A DNA stretch of 28,383 nucleotides from CAZDAM01 sp964503595 (GTDB taxonomy: Bacteria; Muiribacteriota; UBA6191). The notes beneath the pieces are model-generated. The model was given only the letters and a program-made list of their open reading frames with translations, did not search any database and was not told the DNA's origin. Where the stretch lies: positions 1 through 28,383 of the forward strand of contig CAZDAM010000037.1 of assembly GCA_964503595.1 (NCBI GenBank). The letters run 5' to 3'. A program made the translations under genes and the position numbers. Below are positions 7,373-15,083 of this stretch, one piece after another; position 1 is the first letter of the stretch, and each line of letters starts with the position of its first letter.

Positions 7373-8857
7373 ATGGATTTAACTCCGGAACTTCAGTACT
7401 GGAATGAAAAAATCATTGATGTGGCCAAGAGCTACAAACTCGATTTTTTCGACACCATTTTTTACATGCTCCCCTATTCCTATCTCACCGAGATTGCATC
7501 GCATGGGGGATTTCCAGCCCGCTACTACCACTGGAGCTTTGGCATGGAGCATGAGAAGCTCAAGCGAAGCTATGAATGGGGTATGGGCAAAATCTATGAG
7601 CTTGTGATCAACAATGATCCCTGCTATGCCTATCTTCTGGAAAACAATGATCTGATGGAGCAGAAGCTTGTGATGGCCCACGTCTATGGCCATTGCGACT
7701 TCTTCAAGAATAATATCTATTTTGGCGCCACGAATCGCAGCATGATGGATGAAACCGCCAATCATGCCAGCCGGGTAGAGCGCTATATCCAGCAGTACGG
7801 AGCCAAAGAGGTCGAGGCATTCCTGGATGCCTGCATGGCCATTCAGGAGCATATCCACCCTTTTGGGAAGACCACGGTAGAAACTCCTAGCGAAGAATTT
7901 CTGAGTGAGGAAGACTATCTTCATTTCTCCAAAAAGAAGATTCTTGAGAAAAATCCCAAATACATGGAGCACTTTCTTAATTCTCCGGAATACATTGAGT
8001 TAAGAAAGAAGCAATATGCTGAAAGAATTGAGCGGTCATCCCGCTTTCCTCAGTCTCCGGTACGGGATCTGCTTTATTTCCTTCTGATGTATGCCCCTTT
8101 GAAGAAGTGGCAGGAAGACATTCTTTACATCATCAGAAAAGAGCGTTACTACTTCATTCCCCAGGGGCAGACCAAGATTCTGAATGAAGGTTGGGCCAGC
8201 TACTGGCATTTCAAGATGATGACGGAACATTTCCTGGAACCGGATGAGATCATCCATTTTGCCATGGACCATTCCGGGACTCTGGCCAAAAGTCCCTACC
8301 AGATCAACCCCTATTATCTGGGTTTTACCCTGCTTCATGATGTCGAGGAACGCTACAACAAGGGTCAGTTTGGCGAAGAATGGGAGTACTGCAAGAGCCC
8401 CCGGGAGCGTAGTCGCTGGAATACTCACGCCAACCTGGGCCGGGAAAAGATCTTTGAGATCCGCCAGATTGATAATGACTACAGCTTCGTAGACAAGTAC
8501 CTGACGGAAGAATTCTGCGACAAGCACAAGATGTTCAAGTACAACTACAATCAGCAGACCGGCCAGTGGGTGGTTTCAGATCGCAGCTTTGAATCGATCA
8601 AGGAACAGCTTCTGACCAATCTGGCCAATTTTGGAATCCCTCATATTGTAGTAATGGATGGAAACTACAACAACCGGGGCGAGCTTTACCTGTTTCACCA
8701 CCATGAGGGTGATTTGCGACAGGATTACTGCTTTGACACCCTGGCCGCCATTTTCTATATATGGAGAAGACCGGTGCATCTGGAAACCAAAGTCGACAGC
8801 AAGAAAAAACTCTATTCATACATCAACCCTGATGACAGGAAACTGGCGGATATCTGA
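7373..8857 (+). CDS. SpoVR family protein (YcgB-like)
   Basis: SpoVR proteins are the third usual member of the PrkA-DUF444-SpoVR set. The Bacillus protein is needed for spore cortex formation and E. coli YcgB is a stationary-phase protein; the molecular activity is not known. The 494 residues match YcgB (~510). Characteristic blocks are MAHVYGHCDFFKNN (101-114), NEGWASYWH (271-279) and a C-terminal DGNYNNRGELYLFHHHEG. Conserved His, Glu and Asp in these blocks suggest metal binding (inference). A strong AGGAGG sits five bases before the ATG. A short hairpin with a T-tract follows the stop. Confidence 0.93.
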   Translation: MDLTPELQYWNEKIIDVAKSYKLDFFDTIFYMLPYSYLTEIASHGGFPARYYHWSFGMEHEKLKRSYEWGMGKIYELVINNDPCYAYLLENNDLMEQKLVMAHVYGHCDFFKNNIYFGATNRSMMDETANHASRVERYIQQYGAKEVEAFLDACMAIQEHIHPFGKTTVETPSEEFLSEEDYLHFSKKKILEKNPKYMEHFLNSPEYIELRKKQYAERIERSSRFPQSPVRDLLYFLLMYAPLKKWQEDILYIIRKERYYFIPQGQTKILNEGWASYWHFKMMTEHFLEPDEIIHFAMDHSGTLAKSPYQINPYYLGFTLLHDVEERYNKGQFGEEWEYCKSPRERSRWNTHANLGREKIFEIRQIDNDYSFVDKYLTEEFCDKHKMFKYNYNQQTGQWVVSDRSFESIKEQLLTNLANFGIPHIVVMDGNYNNRGELYLFHHHEGDLRQDYCFDTLAAIFYIWRRPVHLETKVDSKKKLYSYINPDDRKLADI

Positions 8858-8876
8858 TGAGACCCGCCGGAGTCAG

Positions 8877-8899
8877 AGTGGAAGCTCCACTACATTTTT
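8877..8899 (+). terminator. probable intrinsic terminator after spoVR
   Basis: A 6-bp stem AGTGGA / TCCACT (8877-8882 and 8886-8891) with the 3-base loop AGC is followed by ACATTTTT (8892-8899), twenty bases after the spoVR stop. The stem is short but G+C-containing and the T-tract is in the right place. A stronger hairpin lies further on at 9077-9118. Confidence 0.5.
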
Positions 8900-9020
8900 A
8901 AGCTTTTCAAGAGAATTCAGATCTTTTTGGTCCTCCTCAAAATCTCTTCATGCTGAATTTCAAAATCGCCGTTCCTTTTAAAATGTTGAGCCAGCTCAAA
9001 TCACTAAGAGTTCTACATCC

Positions 9021-9060
9021 TTTCCTCTAGATACCCGATTTTTCCTCTAGATACCCGATT
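9021..9060. repeat. perfect 20-bp tandem duplication
   Basis: The unit TTTCCTCTAGATACCCGATT occurs at 9021-9040 and again, without a mismatch, at 9041-9060, in the gap between spoVR and the convergent secreted-protein gene. The unit has no internal dyad apart from TCTAGA. It could be a recent slippage duplication, a pair of protein-binding sites or the scar of an insertion. Confidence 0.85.
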
Positions 9061-9076
9061 TGACATCAAACAAAAC

Positions 9077-9118
9077 AAAAGAAGAGCCGTCCCCAAGAAG
9101 GAGTCCGGCTCTTCTTTT
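9077..9118. terminator. strong bidirectional intrinsic terminator
   Basis: A perfect 13-bp stem, AAAAGAAGAGCCG (9077-9089) against CGGCTCTTCTTTT (9106-9118), encloses a 16-base loop. The A-run on one arm and T-run on the other give a U-tract in both directions. It lies between the end of the plus-strand prkA run and the end of the minus-strand gene stopping at 9133, so it can end both transcripts. Confidence 0.85.
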
Positions 9119-9132
9119 AATCCTAGGTTTGA

Positions 9133-10338
9133 TTATTCTTCAGCGTAGAGCTCTGAAAAGATATACCGTCTTTTAACATCTCCCATGAAGGCTTTCTTCG
9201 CAACAGCCCGATCATAAAGCTCAAGAATCCGATCCCGGCCTGTGTAATGAACTTCCGAAGTCATCAGACCGGTTTTACGCAGGGTCGTTGGGATCTGGCT
9301 GGGGAAAATCGAACCCAGAGTCCTGAACACACGCTTGCCGAAAATAGCGTGCCACTCCTGAATTCTGCGTTCTTCAGGAATCGCCGAATTGATCAGCCTG
9401 ACCTGATTGGTCACGCAGGAGTTACGGGTTGTATGGTATTTTCTGCGCGCCAGTTCTTCCCGATCGGTTGCCAGAGCCAGGGAATTCACCAGAATGCGCC
9501 GGGCTTCCTCTGGACTCAACCTCAGCTGGTATAAATCAACACCATTGAAAACCTTCAGAGCTTTCAGGGTGACATCCGAAAAGGAACCCATCACAAAGAT
9601 AGAATCATATTTGTCCATCATTCCAAAAACCGGATTGAAGATAGTGCCGGCATCCCGGTAACCCTCGTAGGAATTCACAATGCTGTTGACCTCACCATAG
9701 GGAGTCACCACACCGCCGTCTTCAAATTCAAAATAAAGCTGGGCATGGCCCGTCTGCATTTTCAGTGGCCCGACCTTGGTATTGAAGGTCGTCATCACCC
9801 AGGTAACCCCTTTGAGCTTTTCAAGATCGACCAGGGCAGAGGTCCAGCGGATATCTACCTGATGGCTTTTGATTTCCCCTCCGGAAGTATCCTTTTCACC
9901 CTTGCGGCCTACCAAATGGCTGACACGAAAATTATCGATCACCCAGTAGCGATCATCGCGGTACTTCAGTTCAACAAACCGGACCAGGGGATCTTTCTTG
10001 GTGTATTCACTGGCATAGGGATCCTGGCCGCCCGCGTAGGCTTCGCCCAGATTCCCCAAAAGCTCTTCATAGCCCTTGGACGGGAAGGATTTCAGCGGAA
10101 CCCGATCCAGATAGGGATCATAGCTGGGTTCAAAATCATCCCCCGCCGCATTCTCTTCCATCTGGGGACCAGCCCCAAATGTCATCAGCGAGGAAGAAAT
10201 GGCTTCATCACTTAGTTCATAGCCCCTCCGGGCTTCAGAAAATGCGGACTCACTTTTTGCCAGCTTATTTGGTGCTGCTTCAAGAGAAGCCACCAGGGCA
10301 ATACCCAAAAACAGACAGGATTTGATTCTTTTCATCAT
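9133..10338 (-). CDS. secreted protein, possibly related to the DUF4105 / Lnb periplasmic domain
   Basis: The 401-residue product starts with a clear signal peptide (MMKRIKSCLFLGIALVAS, cut probably after EAA near 22). Residues ~30-115 look low in structure, followed by a folded region. Two spots recall the DUF4105 (Lnb N-terminal) domain: GHAQLYFEFEDGG (197-209), like its G-H-x-F-L-x-F pattern, and HTTRNSCVTNQV (302-313), like its N-C-T/S box. In that family His and Cys are thought to be catalytic. The match is by eye and weak, so treat it as an uncharacterised exported protein. GGGAG precedes the double ATG (10338 or 10335). It lies 55 bp after the DCC gene on the same strand, behind ftsH, and ends at a strong terminator. 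Confidence 0.8.
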   Translation of the reverse strand: MMKRIKSCLFLGIALVASLEAAPNKLAKSESAFSEARRGYELSDEAISSSLMTFGAGPQMEENAAGDDFEPSYDPYLDRVPLKSFPSKGYEELLGNLGEAYAGGQDPYASEYTKKDPLVRFVELKYRDDRYWVIDNFRVSHLVGRKGEKDTSGGEIKSHQVDIRWTSALVDLEKLKGVTWVMTTFNTKVGPLKMQTGHAQLYFEFEDGGVVTPYGEVNSIVNSYEGYRDAGTIFNPVFGMMDKYDSIFVMGSFSDVTLKALKVFNGVDLYQLRLSPEEARRILVNSLALATDREELARRKYHTTRNSCVTNQVRLINSAIPEERRIQEWHAIFGKRVFRTLGSIFPSQIPTTLRKTGLMTSEVHYTGRDRILELYDRAVAKKAFMGDVKRRYIFSELYAEE

Positions 10339-10393
10339 TTCGCTCCCGATCAGAAGATCAAGTCTAATGAAGAAAAAACCTTTTGACTACCCC

Positions 10394-10786
10394 CTAAGAA
10401 ATTTTACAGGTATTCAGACCCAGCCAGCCCGAGATTCTATGCCGGTTTTTTGCAATATGGGAATACAGCCAGTCAAAAAACCAGACCTGAGGAGGAAGGG
10501 AGACCAGAAAAACCAGCCATCCCAATCCATATCGAGCTCCGATAGCCTTGAAAACGGCTCTTGATTTCTGAAAAACCTGGCCGTTTTCTACCCAAAGAAA
10601 GGTTTCCCGGCAAAGATTCTCGGAAATTCCAAGATCTTTAAATTCAGGCTTATAGCCCCCAAACGCCCTGATGTCCAATCGCCCGGTAAAGCCGGGAATT
10701 TTTTTAGCCAGCCAGGAACAGATACCGCAATCGGCATCATAGATGTAAAAAACCCCCTCAGAAACTTCTGAAGGGGCCTTTTCCAT
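10394..10786 (-). CDS. DCC family thiol-disulfide oxidoreductase-like protein (DUF393)
   Basis: Proteins of this family have a short thioredoxin-like fold with a D-x-D-C-G-x-C motif. Here YIYDADCGICSWLAKKIP puts the two cysteines at 20 and 23 in the usual place near the N-terminus. The C-terminal end IAKNRHRISGWLG matches the family's typical closing block, and 130 residues is the normal length. The true substrate of the family is unknown. I prefer the ATG at 10786, which overlaps the ftsH stop (TGATG) with AGGAG eight bases before it; a GTG at 10789 is also possible. Codons 3-12 coincide with a terminator-like hairpin, so expression behind ftsH may be reduced. Confidence 0.88.
   Translation of the reverse strand: MEKAPSEVSEGVFYIYDADCGICSWLAKKIPGFTGRLDIRAFGGYKPEFKDLGISENLCRETFLWVENGQVFQKSRAVFKAIGARYGLGWLVFLVSLPPQVWFFDWLYSHIAKNRHRISGWLGLNTCKIS
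10747..10776 (-). terminator. intrinsic terminator-like hairpin inside the start of the DCC gene
   Basis: Read on the minus strand, CCCC-T-TCAGAA-GT-TTCTGA-GGGG (10776 down to 10753) forms a 10-bp stem with one bulged T and is followed at once by G then TTTTTT (10752-10747). This lies 10 to 39 bases after the ftsH stop codon. It has everything expected of a Rho-independent terminator, yet it sits within codons 3-12 of the overlapping downstream gene. Confidence 0.65.
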
Positions 10787-12723
10787 CACGCACTCTCCTT
10801 GGGAGAGACCAGTGCCGGCTCTGCCGGCTCATCTCCACCAGCATCTCCATCTCCGGATTCAGAAGCAGGAGCCTTGTTGGCATCCTCAGCCACCCGGCGA
10901 GCATACTCAGCTTCCACCTGCTCTTTGGTACGAAGACTTCGAAGCGTCTTGGGTGGCCCGATTTCCTTGCCATCAATCAGAAGCCGAAGTTCCTCCGCAT
11001 TGAGAGTTTCATGAGTAATCAGGGTTTCTGCAATACGGACAAACGCCTCCCGGTTATCCCGGATAATCTGCTTGGCACGCTCAAACTGGGTCGTAATGAT
11101 GTGCTGAATTTCTTCATCAATCAGCCGGGCAGTTTCATCACTGTAGCTTTTTACTCCGAAAAATCCGGAATCGTTTTCAGTGAAACAGACCATGCCCAGT
11201 TTGTCACTCATGCCCCAGCGCTTGACCATTGCCCTGGCAAGCCAGGTGGCCTGCTGGATATCGCCCATGGCTCCAGGAGTATAAGTGTTGAAAGCGACGA
11301 TTTCGGCCGAGCGTCCACCCAGAGTCATACAGATTTCATCAATCAGTTCCTCTTTGATTTTGGACTCTTCCCTGGGTAACTGAGCCACAAAACCCAGAGC
11401 ACGCCCCCGGGGAATAATGGTGGCCTTGTGAATATCCGGTCCATTGGGAACCAGCATACCCACAAGGGCATGACCTGCCTCGTGGTAAGCCGTATTGCGG
11501 ATTTCCTTTTCCGACATCACCTTGGACTTGCGGGCTGGTCCCATCATAACCTTGTCCCGAGCCTCCTCGAAGTGATGCATGAAAACCTGCTCACAGTTTT
11601 CCCGGGCTGCAATCAGGGCGGCTTCGTTGATCATATTGGCCAGATCCGCTCCGCTGAATCCCGGAGTCGCTCTGGCCAGCATGGCCGCATTGACATCTTC
11701 TGCCGAGGGCACCTTGTTCAGGTGAACACTCAGGATCGCCTCGCGACCCGAAATATCCGGAAGATCGATGGTGACCTGTCGGTCAAAACGACCAGGCCTA
11801 AGAAGGGCCTGATCCAGAATATCTGCCCGGTTGGTGGCTGCAATCACCATGATTCCGGTGTCATTGTCAAAGCCATCCATTTCAACCAGAAGCTGATTGA
11901 GGGTCTGCTCCCTCTCATCATTGCCCCCGCTGACCCCCTGACCACGCTGACGGCCAACGGCGTCAATCTCATCAATGAAGATCAGACAGGGAGCAGCTTT
12001 CTTACCCTGCTCAAAAAGGTCCCTCACCCTGGAAGCCCCAACACCGACAAACATTTCCACAAAATCCGAGCCGGACATATGAAAGAAAGGCACATTCGCC
12101 TCACCGGCAACCGCTCTTGCCATGAGAGTTTTACCCGTTCCGGGGGGCCCCATCATTAAAACTCCCCGCGGGACTCTGGCCCCGGTTTTCTTGAATTTCT
12201 TGGGGTGCTTCAGAAAATCGATGATTTCAGCAAGCTCTTCCTTGGCTTCATCACAACCGGCCACATCCTTGAAAGTGATTCTCTCCTTACCCTCACTGAA
12301 CATCTTGGCTCTGGAGCGCCCAAAACTCATGCCCCGGGGACTCCCCCCCTGCATCTTGTTCATGACGACAAAGAAGACCCCCAGAATCAGAAGCCAGGGC
12401 AGAACCTGAAAGACGATTTCAAGCCACTTGGGAATTTCATCCGCAGGCTTGAAATCGACCGTGATATCTTTCTCAACCAGAAGATCCAGATAAGGAGGTG
12501 TCAGGGAACGGGGGCTGTTGGTGATATAGCTTTTTTCCTTCTTATCCTCAAAGGAAATACGGAAGTTACTAACCGTCACACGGGCTACCTGTCCCTTTTC
12601 CACCATTTCAATAAAGCTGGAGTAGGGTACCTCGGATTTCCGCTCCGAATACATGCTGGAAAAAACTGCAATGGCAACAGCCAATAGCAACAGATACAAG
12701 ACTAAATTTTTAAACCTGGGCAA
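10786..12723 (-). CDS. ftsH: ATP-dependent zinc metalloprotease FtsH
   Basis: FtsH is a hexameric membrane AAA+ protease that extracts and degrades membrane and regulatory proteins. The order of parts is standard: TM1 (about 7-23), a periplasmic domain, TM2 (about 105-121), Walker A GPPGTGKT (192-199), Walker B LIFIDEID (247-254), the second region of homology with ATNRADILDQALLRPGRFDR, and the zinc site HEAGH (414-418). A low-complexity acidic tail ends the protein. I chose TTG at 12723: AAGGAG lies five bases upstream and the product (MPRFKNLVLYLLLL, 645 residues) has the normal FtsH N-terminus. An in-frame ATG at 12753, or the longer open frame to 13152, would add residues unlike any FtsH and would overlap the divergent gene. 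The DCC gene overlaps its stop. Confidence 0.95.
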   Translation of the reverse strand: MPRFKNLVLYLLLLAVAIAVFSSMYSERKSEVPYSSFIEMVEKGQVARVTVSNFRISFEDKKEKSYITNSPRSLTPPYLDLLVEKDITVDFKPADEIPKWLEIVFQVLPWLLILGVFFVVMNKMQGGSPRGMSFGRSRAKMFSEGKERITFKDVAGCDEAKEELAEIIDFLKHPKKFKKTGARVPRGVLMMGPPGTGKTLMARAVAGEANVPFFHMSGSDFVEMFVGVGASRVRDLFEQGKKAAPCLIFIDEIDAVGRQRGQGVSGGNDEREQTLNQLLVEMDGFDNDTGIMVIAATNRADILDQALLRPGRFDRQVTIDLPDISGREAILSVHLNKVPSAEDVNAAMLARATPGFSGADLANMINEAALIAARENCEQVFMHHFEEARDKVMMGPARKSKVMSEKEIRNTAYHEAGHALVGMLVPNGPDIHKATIIPRGRALGFVAQLPREESKIKEELIDEICMTLGGRSAEIVAFNTYTPGAMGDIQQATWLARAMVKRWGMSDKLGMVCFTENDSGFFGVKSYSDETARLIDEEIQHIITTQFERAKQIIRDNREAFVRIAETLITHETLNAEELRLLIDGKEIGPPKTLRSLRTKEQVEAEYARRVAEDANKAPASESGDGDAGGDEPAEPALVSPKESA

Positions 12724-12761
12724 GTTCGCTCCTTGCTTGGACCTAACAGGCATCAACAGTG

Positions 12762-12782
12762 GCCTGAACCAAAGCTTCAGGC
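12762..12782. promoter_or_regulatory. inverted repeat in the ftsH leader / divergent control region
   Basis: GCCTGAA (12762-12768) and TTCAGGC (12776-12782) are perfect 7-bp arms around a 7-base loop, 39 bp upstream of the ftsH TTG, in the 201-bp gap shared with the divergent MBL gene. It could be an operator or a hairpin in the ftsH leader RNA. I saw no convincing -35/-10 pair for either gene in this gap. Confidence 0.4.
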
Positions 12783-12924
12783 TGCTTATCTTCAAAGTAA
12801 CATATCGGACACCAGCCTTCAATTCATGCCCTTTCACGGAGCATACACAAAGAGGGACCCTCATTTTACCATTGTGATTCACGGGCAATTGCTCCAGAAT
12901 AGTGACAGGGACAAAGAGATTTTT

Positions 12925-15075
12925 ATGAAATGGGATGTTCAACATCTCCCCAAAGGAGGCTGGCTGGCCTCTCTTGGCGAGAGTACACGCATACAGCACA
13001 TGTCTCCTCCCGAGACCATCAAAGACACCATGCTGATGGAAAAAGGCGTCCCGGGCACCTATCTGATTGGATCCAGCCTCTGTGACCCCCAAACCGGAGT
13101 CTGCACCGCCGAGCTGGAATTTCCGGCCTACTTCAACTTCTTTGCCCGGCAACAGAGAACCCGGATTATCTGCACACCGGATCAGGCCAAGCGAATTCTC
13201 ACCATCTTTGAAACCGCGGTATTCGGCCCCGAAGTCGCCCCGGACTCAGAGCCAGGAATTCATTCCGTCCTTCAGGAAATGGATTATTTCCGTTCAAGCC
13301 CCTTTGGGAGTAACAACTATCTTGAATCCAGTGATTTTCTGGAGTTTCTTCTCCCCGGCCCCGATGGTATATGGAAAATCGGAAATCTGAAAATCAAAAA
13401 AGAATCCGAGCACTGGTGCCTGAGTATGGGCAAACACTCGATCCAGCTTCCTTGCGATCCCCCCATCCCCCTGCCCGCCGAAGAAAGTTCTCCCAAAGTA
13501 CGATTCGAACCTCCTGCCTTCGGCATTACCGTCATTGGCAGTGGACACGGCTTTGATGCCCGGACCAAAACCTGTGGTCTGCTGATCTGGGGAAATCACA
13601 AGGGGATCCTTGTCGATCCTCCGATTGATACCACCCACTGGATTCAATGCATGCAGCTCAACGCCTCCCAGATCCACAGCCTGATTCTGACCCACTGTCA
13701 CGCCGATCACGATGCAGGAACCCTCCAGAAAATCCTGGAAGAAGGTATTATCGAGCTTTATACGACCCGGGCCATCCACGAAGCCTTTATCGCCAAAGGA
13801 ATTGCCATGACAGGCATGAGCCGGGAGGAGTTTACCACTCTTTACAACTTCAATCCGGTGCAGGTGGGAGAACCGATCTGGATTGAAGGAGTCGAATTCC
13901 GCTTCCGCTGGAGCCTTCATTCCGTTCCCACAATCGGTTTTGAGGCCTTTCATGCCATGAGCTCCTTCGTCTACACATCAGATCACCTGCTCGCTCCGGA
14001 AACCTACCAGGAACTTCATCAGAGCGGGCGAATCGATCAGAAGCGCCTTCAGGAACTGATGAACTTCCCCTGGCATCATCCCGTTATTTTCCATGAAGCC
14101 GGCGTCCCTCCCCTCCATACTCCTTTAAGCACCCTCGAAGCTCTGCCCCTGGCCATCCGTCGGAGAATCCAACTTCTGCACGTGAGCCCCTCCCAAGTCA
14201 GGAAAGACAGTGGACTCAAAATCGCAGTGCCTGGCCTGGAAAACACGATTGTTCTAAAGGAAAAACCCAGCGCCCGCGATAAAGTCGCCCGCATGATCGA
14301 GCTTTTGGGCCGAAGTCCCCTTTTCTGCCAGCTGTCCTTTGCCAAAGCCTCCGAATTTCTTTCTCTTCTGAGGGTTCAGAAATTCAAGTCAGGTGAAACC
14401 ATCATTGAAAAAGGCTCGGAGCAGAAGGATTTTTATCTGATCCTGAAGGGAGAAGTGGAAATCCATGTGACTGACCGGGAAGAGTCCTTCAGGAAATACT
14501 ACCAGGAAGGCGATTATATTGGAGAAACCGCCATTGTTCTGGGAATTCCCCGCACTGCCGACGTCACTGCCCACACCGATGTGGAATGCGCATGTCTCGG
14601 AGAATACCAGTTCCTTTATTTCATTCGGGGAACCGGAATTGAGGCAACAATTCGCCAGCTTCATGCCAACCGGCTGGGAACATCCTGGGATGTCCTGCAG
14701 GAATGCGCCATTCTGGCAACTGCTTCCTCAACCCTGAAAAACCACCTTCAGTCCATGATTGTACGCCAGGAAATCAAGAAAGGAACCATTCTTTCCTGCC
14801 CTCATAAAATCGGAGCTGGAGCCTGGCTGATGGAATCCGGAGTGATTGAGGTTCAGCAGGGAGAGACTTCAAGAAATCTGAAACGCTCCCAATTTGTTCT
14901 GGATCGACGCCAGTTCGATCCATCTCAGGAAGCCTGTACCATCACAGTGACCGAGAATTCGATTGTCTGGCACTTAAGCCGGGAAGACCTGAACCAAGTT
15001 ATTCGAGACTATCCTGGACTCAGCCTCAGACTGACACCCCAGATCCAGCAGGATATGGAACCCGCCCATCCTTGA
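12925..15075 (+). CDS. metallo-beta-lactamase-fold protein fused to cyclic-nucleotide-binding domains
   Basis: Three parts can be seen in the 716 residues. Residues ~1-190 are an unrecognised N-terminal region. Residues ~195-430 are a metallo-beta-lactamase (MBL) fold with the metal motif THCHADHD (256-263), later His343 and Asp353, and His390 near the end. Residues ~455-580 are a cyclic-nucleotide-binding domain whose phosphate cassette YIGETAIVLGIPRTADV keeps Gly533-Glu534 and Arg543, so it can probably bind cAMP or cGMP. A second, degraded copy (~590-705) lacks this cassette. There is no signal peptide, so it should be cytoplasmic. One reading is a hydrolase gated by a cyclic nucleotide, and MBL-fold class II phosphodiesterases offer a precedent (inference). 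The ATG at 12925 begins the credible sequence, though its Shine-Dalgarno is weak (AAAGAGAT). An upstream in-frame start at 12733 would run over the ftsH control region. Confidence 0.82.
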   Translation: MKWDVQHLPKGGWLASLGESTRIQHMSPPETIKDTMLMEKGVPGTYLIGSSLCDPQTGVCTAELEFPAYFNFFARQQRTRIICTPDQAKRILTIFETAVFGPEVAPDSEPGIHSVLQEMDYFRSSPFGSNNYLESSDFLEFLLPGPDGIWKIGNLKIKKESEHWCLSMGKHSIQLPCDPPIPLPAEESSPKVRFEPPAFGITVIGSGHGFDARTKTCGLLIWGNHKGILVDPPIDTTHWIQCMQLNASQIHSLILTHCHADHDAGTLQKILEEGIIELYTTRAIHEAFIAKGIAMTGMSREEFTTLYNFNPVQVGEPIWIEGVEFRFRWSLHSVPTIGFEAFHAMSSFVYTSDHLLAPETYQELHQSGRIDQKRLQELMNFPWHHPVIFHEAGVPPLHTPLSTLEALPLAIRRRIQLLHVSPSQVRKDSGLKIAVPGLENTIVLKEKPSARDKVARMIELLGRSPLFCQLSFAKASEFLSLLRVQKFKSGETIIEKGSEQKDFYLILKGEVEIHVTDREESFRKYYQEGDYIGETAIVLGIPRTADVTAHTDVECACLGEYQFLYFIRGTGIEATIRQLHANRLGTSWDVLQECAILATASSTLKNHLQSMIVRQEIKKGTILSCPHKIGAGAWLMESGVIEVQQGETSRNLKRSQFVLDRRQFDPSQEACTITVTENSIVWHLSREDLNQVIRDYPGLSLRLTPQIQQDMEPAHP

Positions 15076-15083
15076 ATAGAAAA

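Noticed and set aside
8900..9020. Possible small RNA or short gene between the two terminators after spoVR
   Set aside because: No frame above about 20 codons with a ribosome site and no convincing promoter; only a minor TTGAGC/GCTCAA dyad.
12869..12890. TGTGATTCACG, looking like a CRP half-site before the MBL/cyclic-nucleotide gene
   Set aside because: The second half (TCACA at the right spacing) is missing, so the match is no better than chance.
12724..13152. N-terminal extension of FtsH by 143 codons
   Set aside because: The added residues match no FtsH and run over the divergent control region and the start of the MBL gene. The TTG at 12723 has a good ribosome site.
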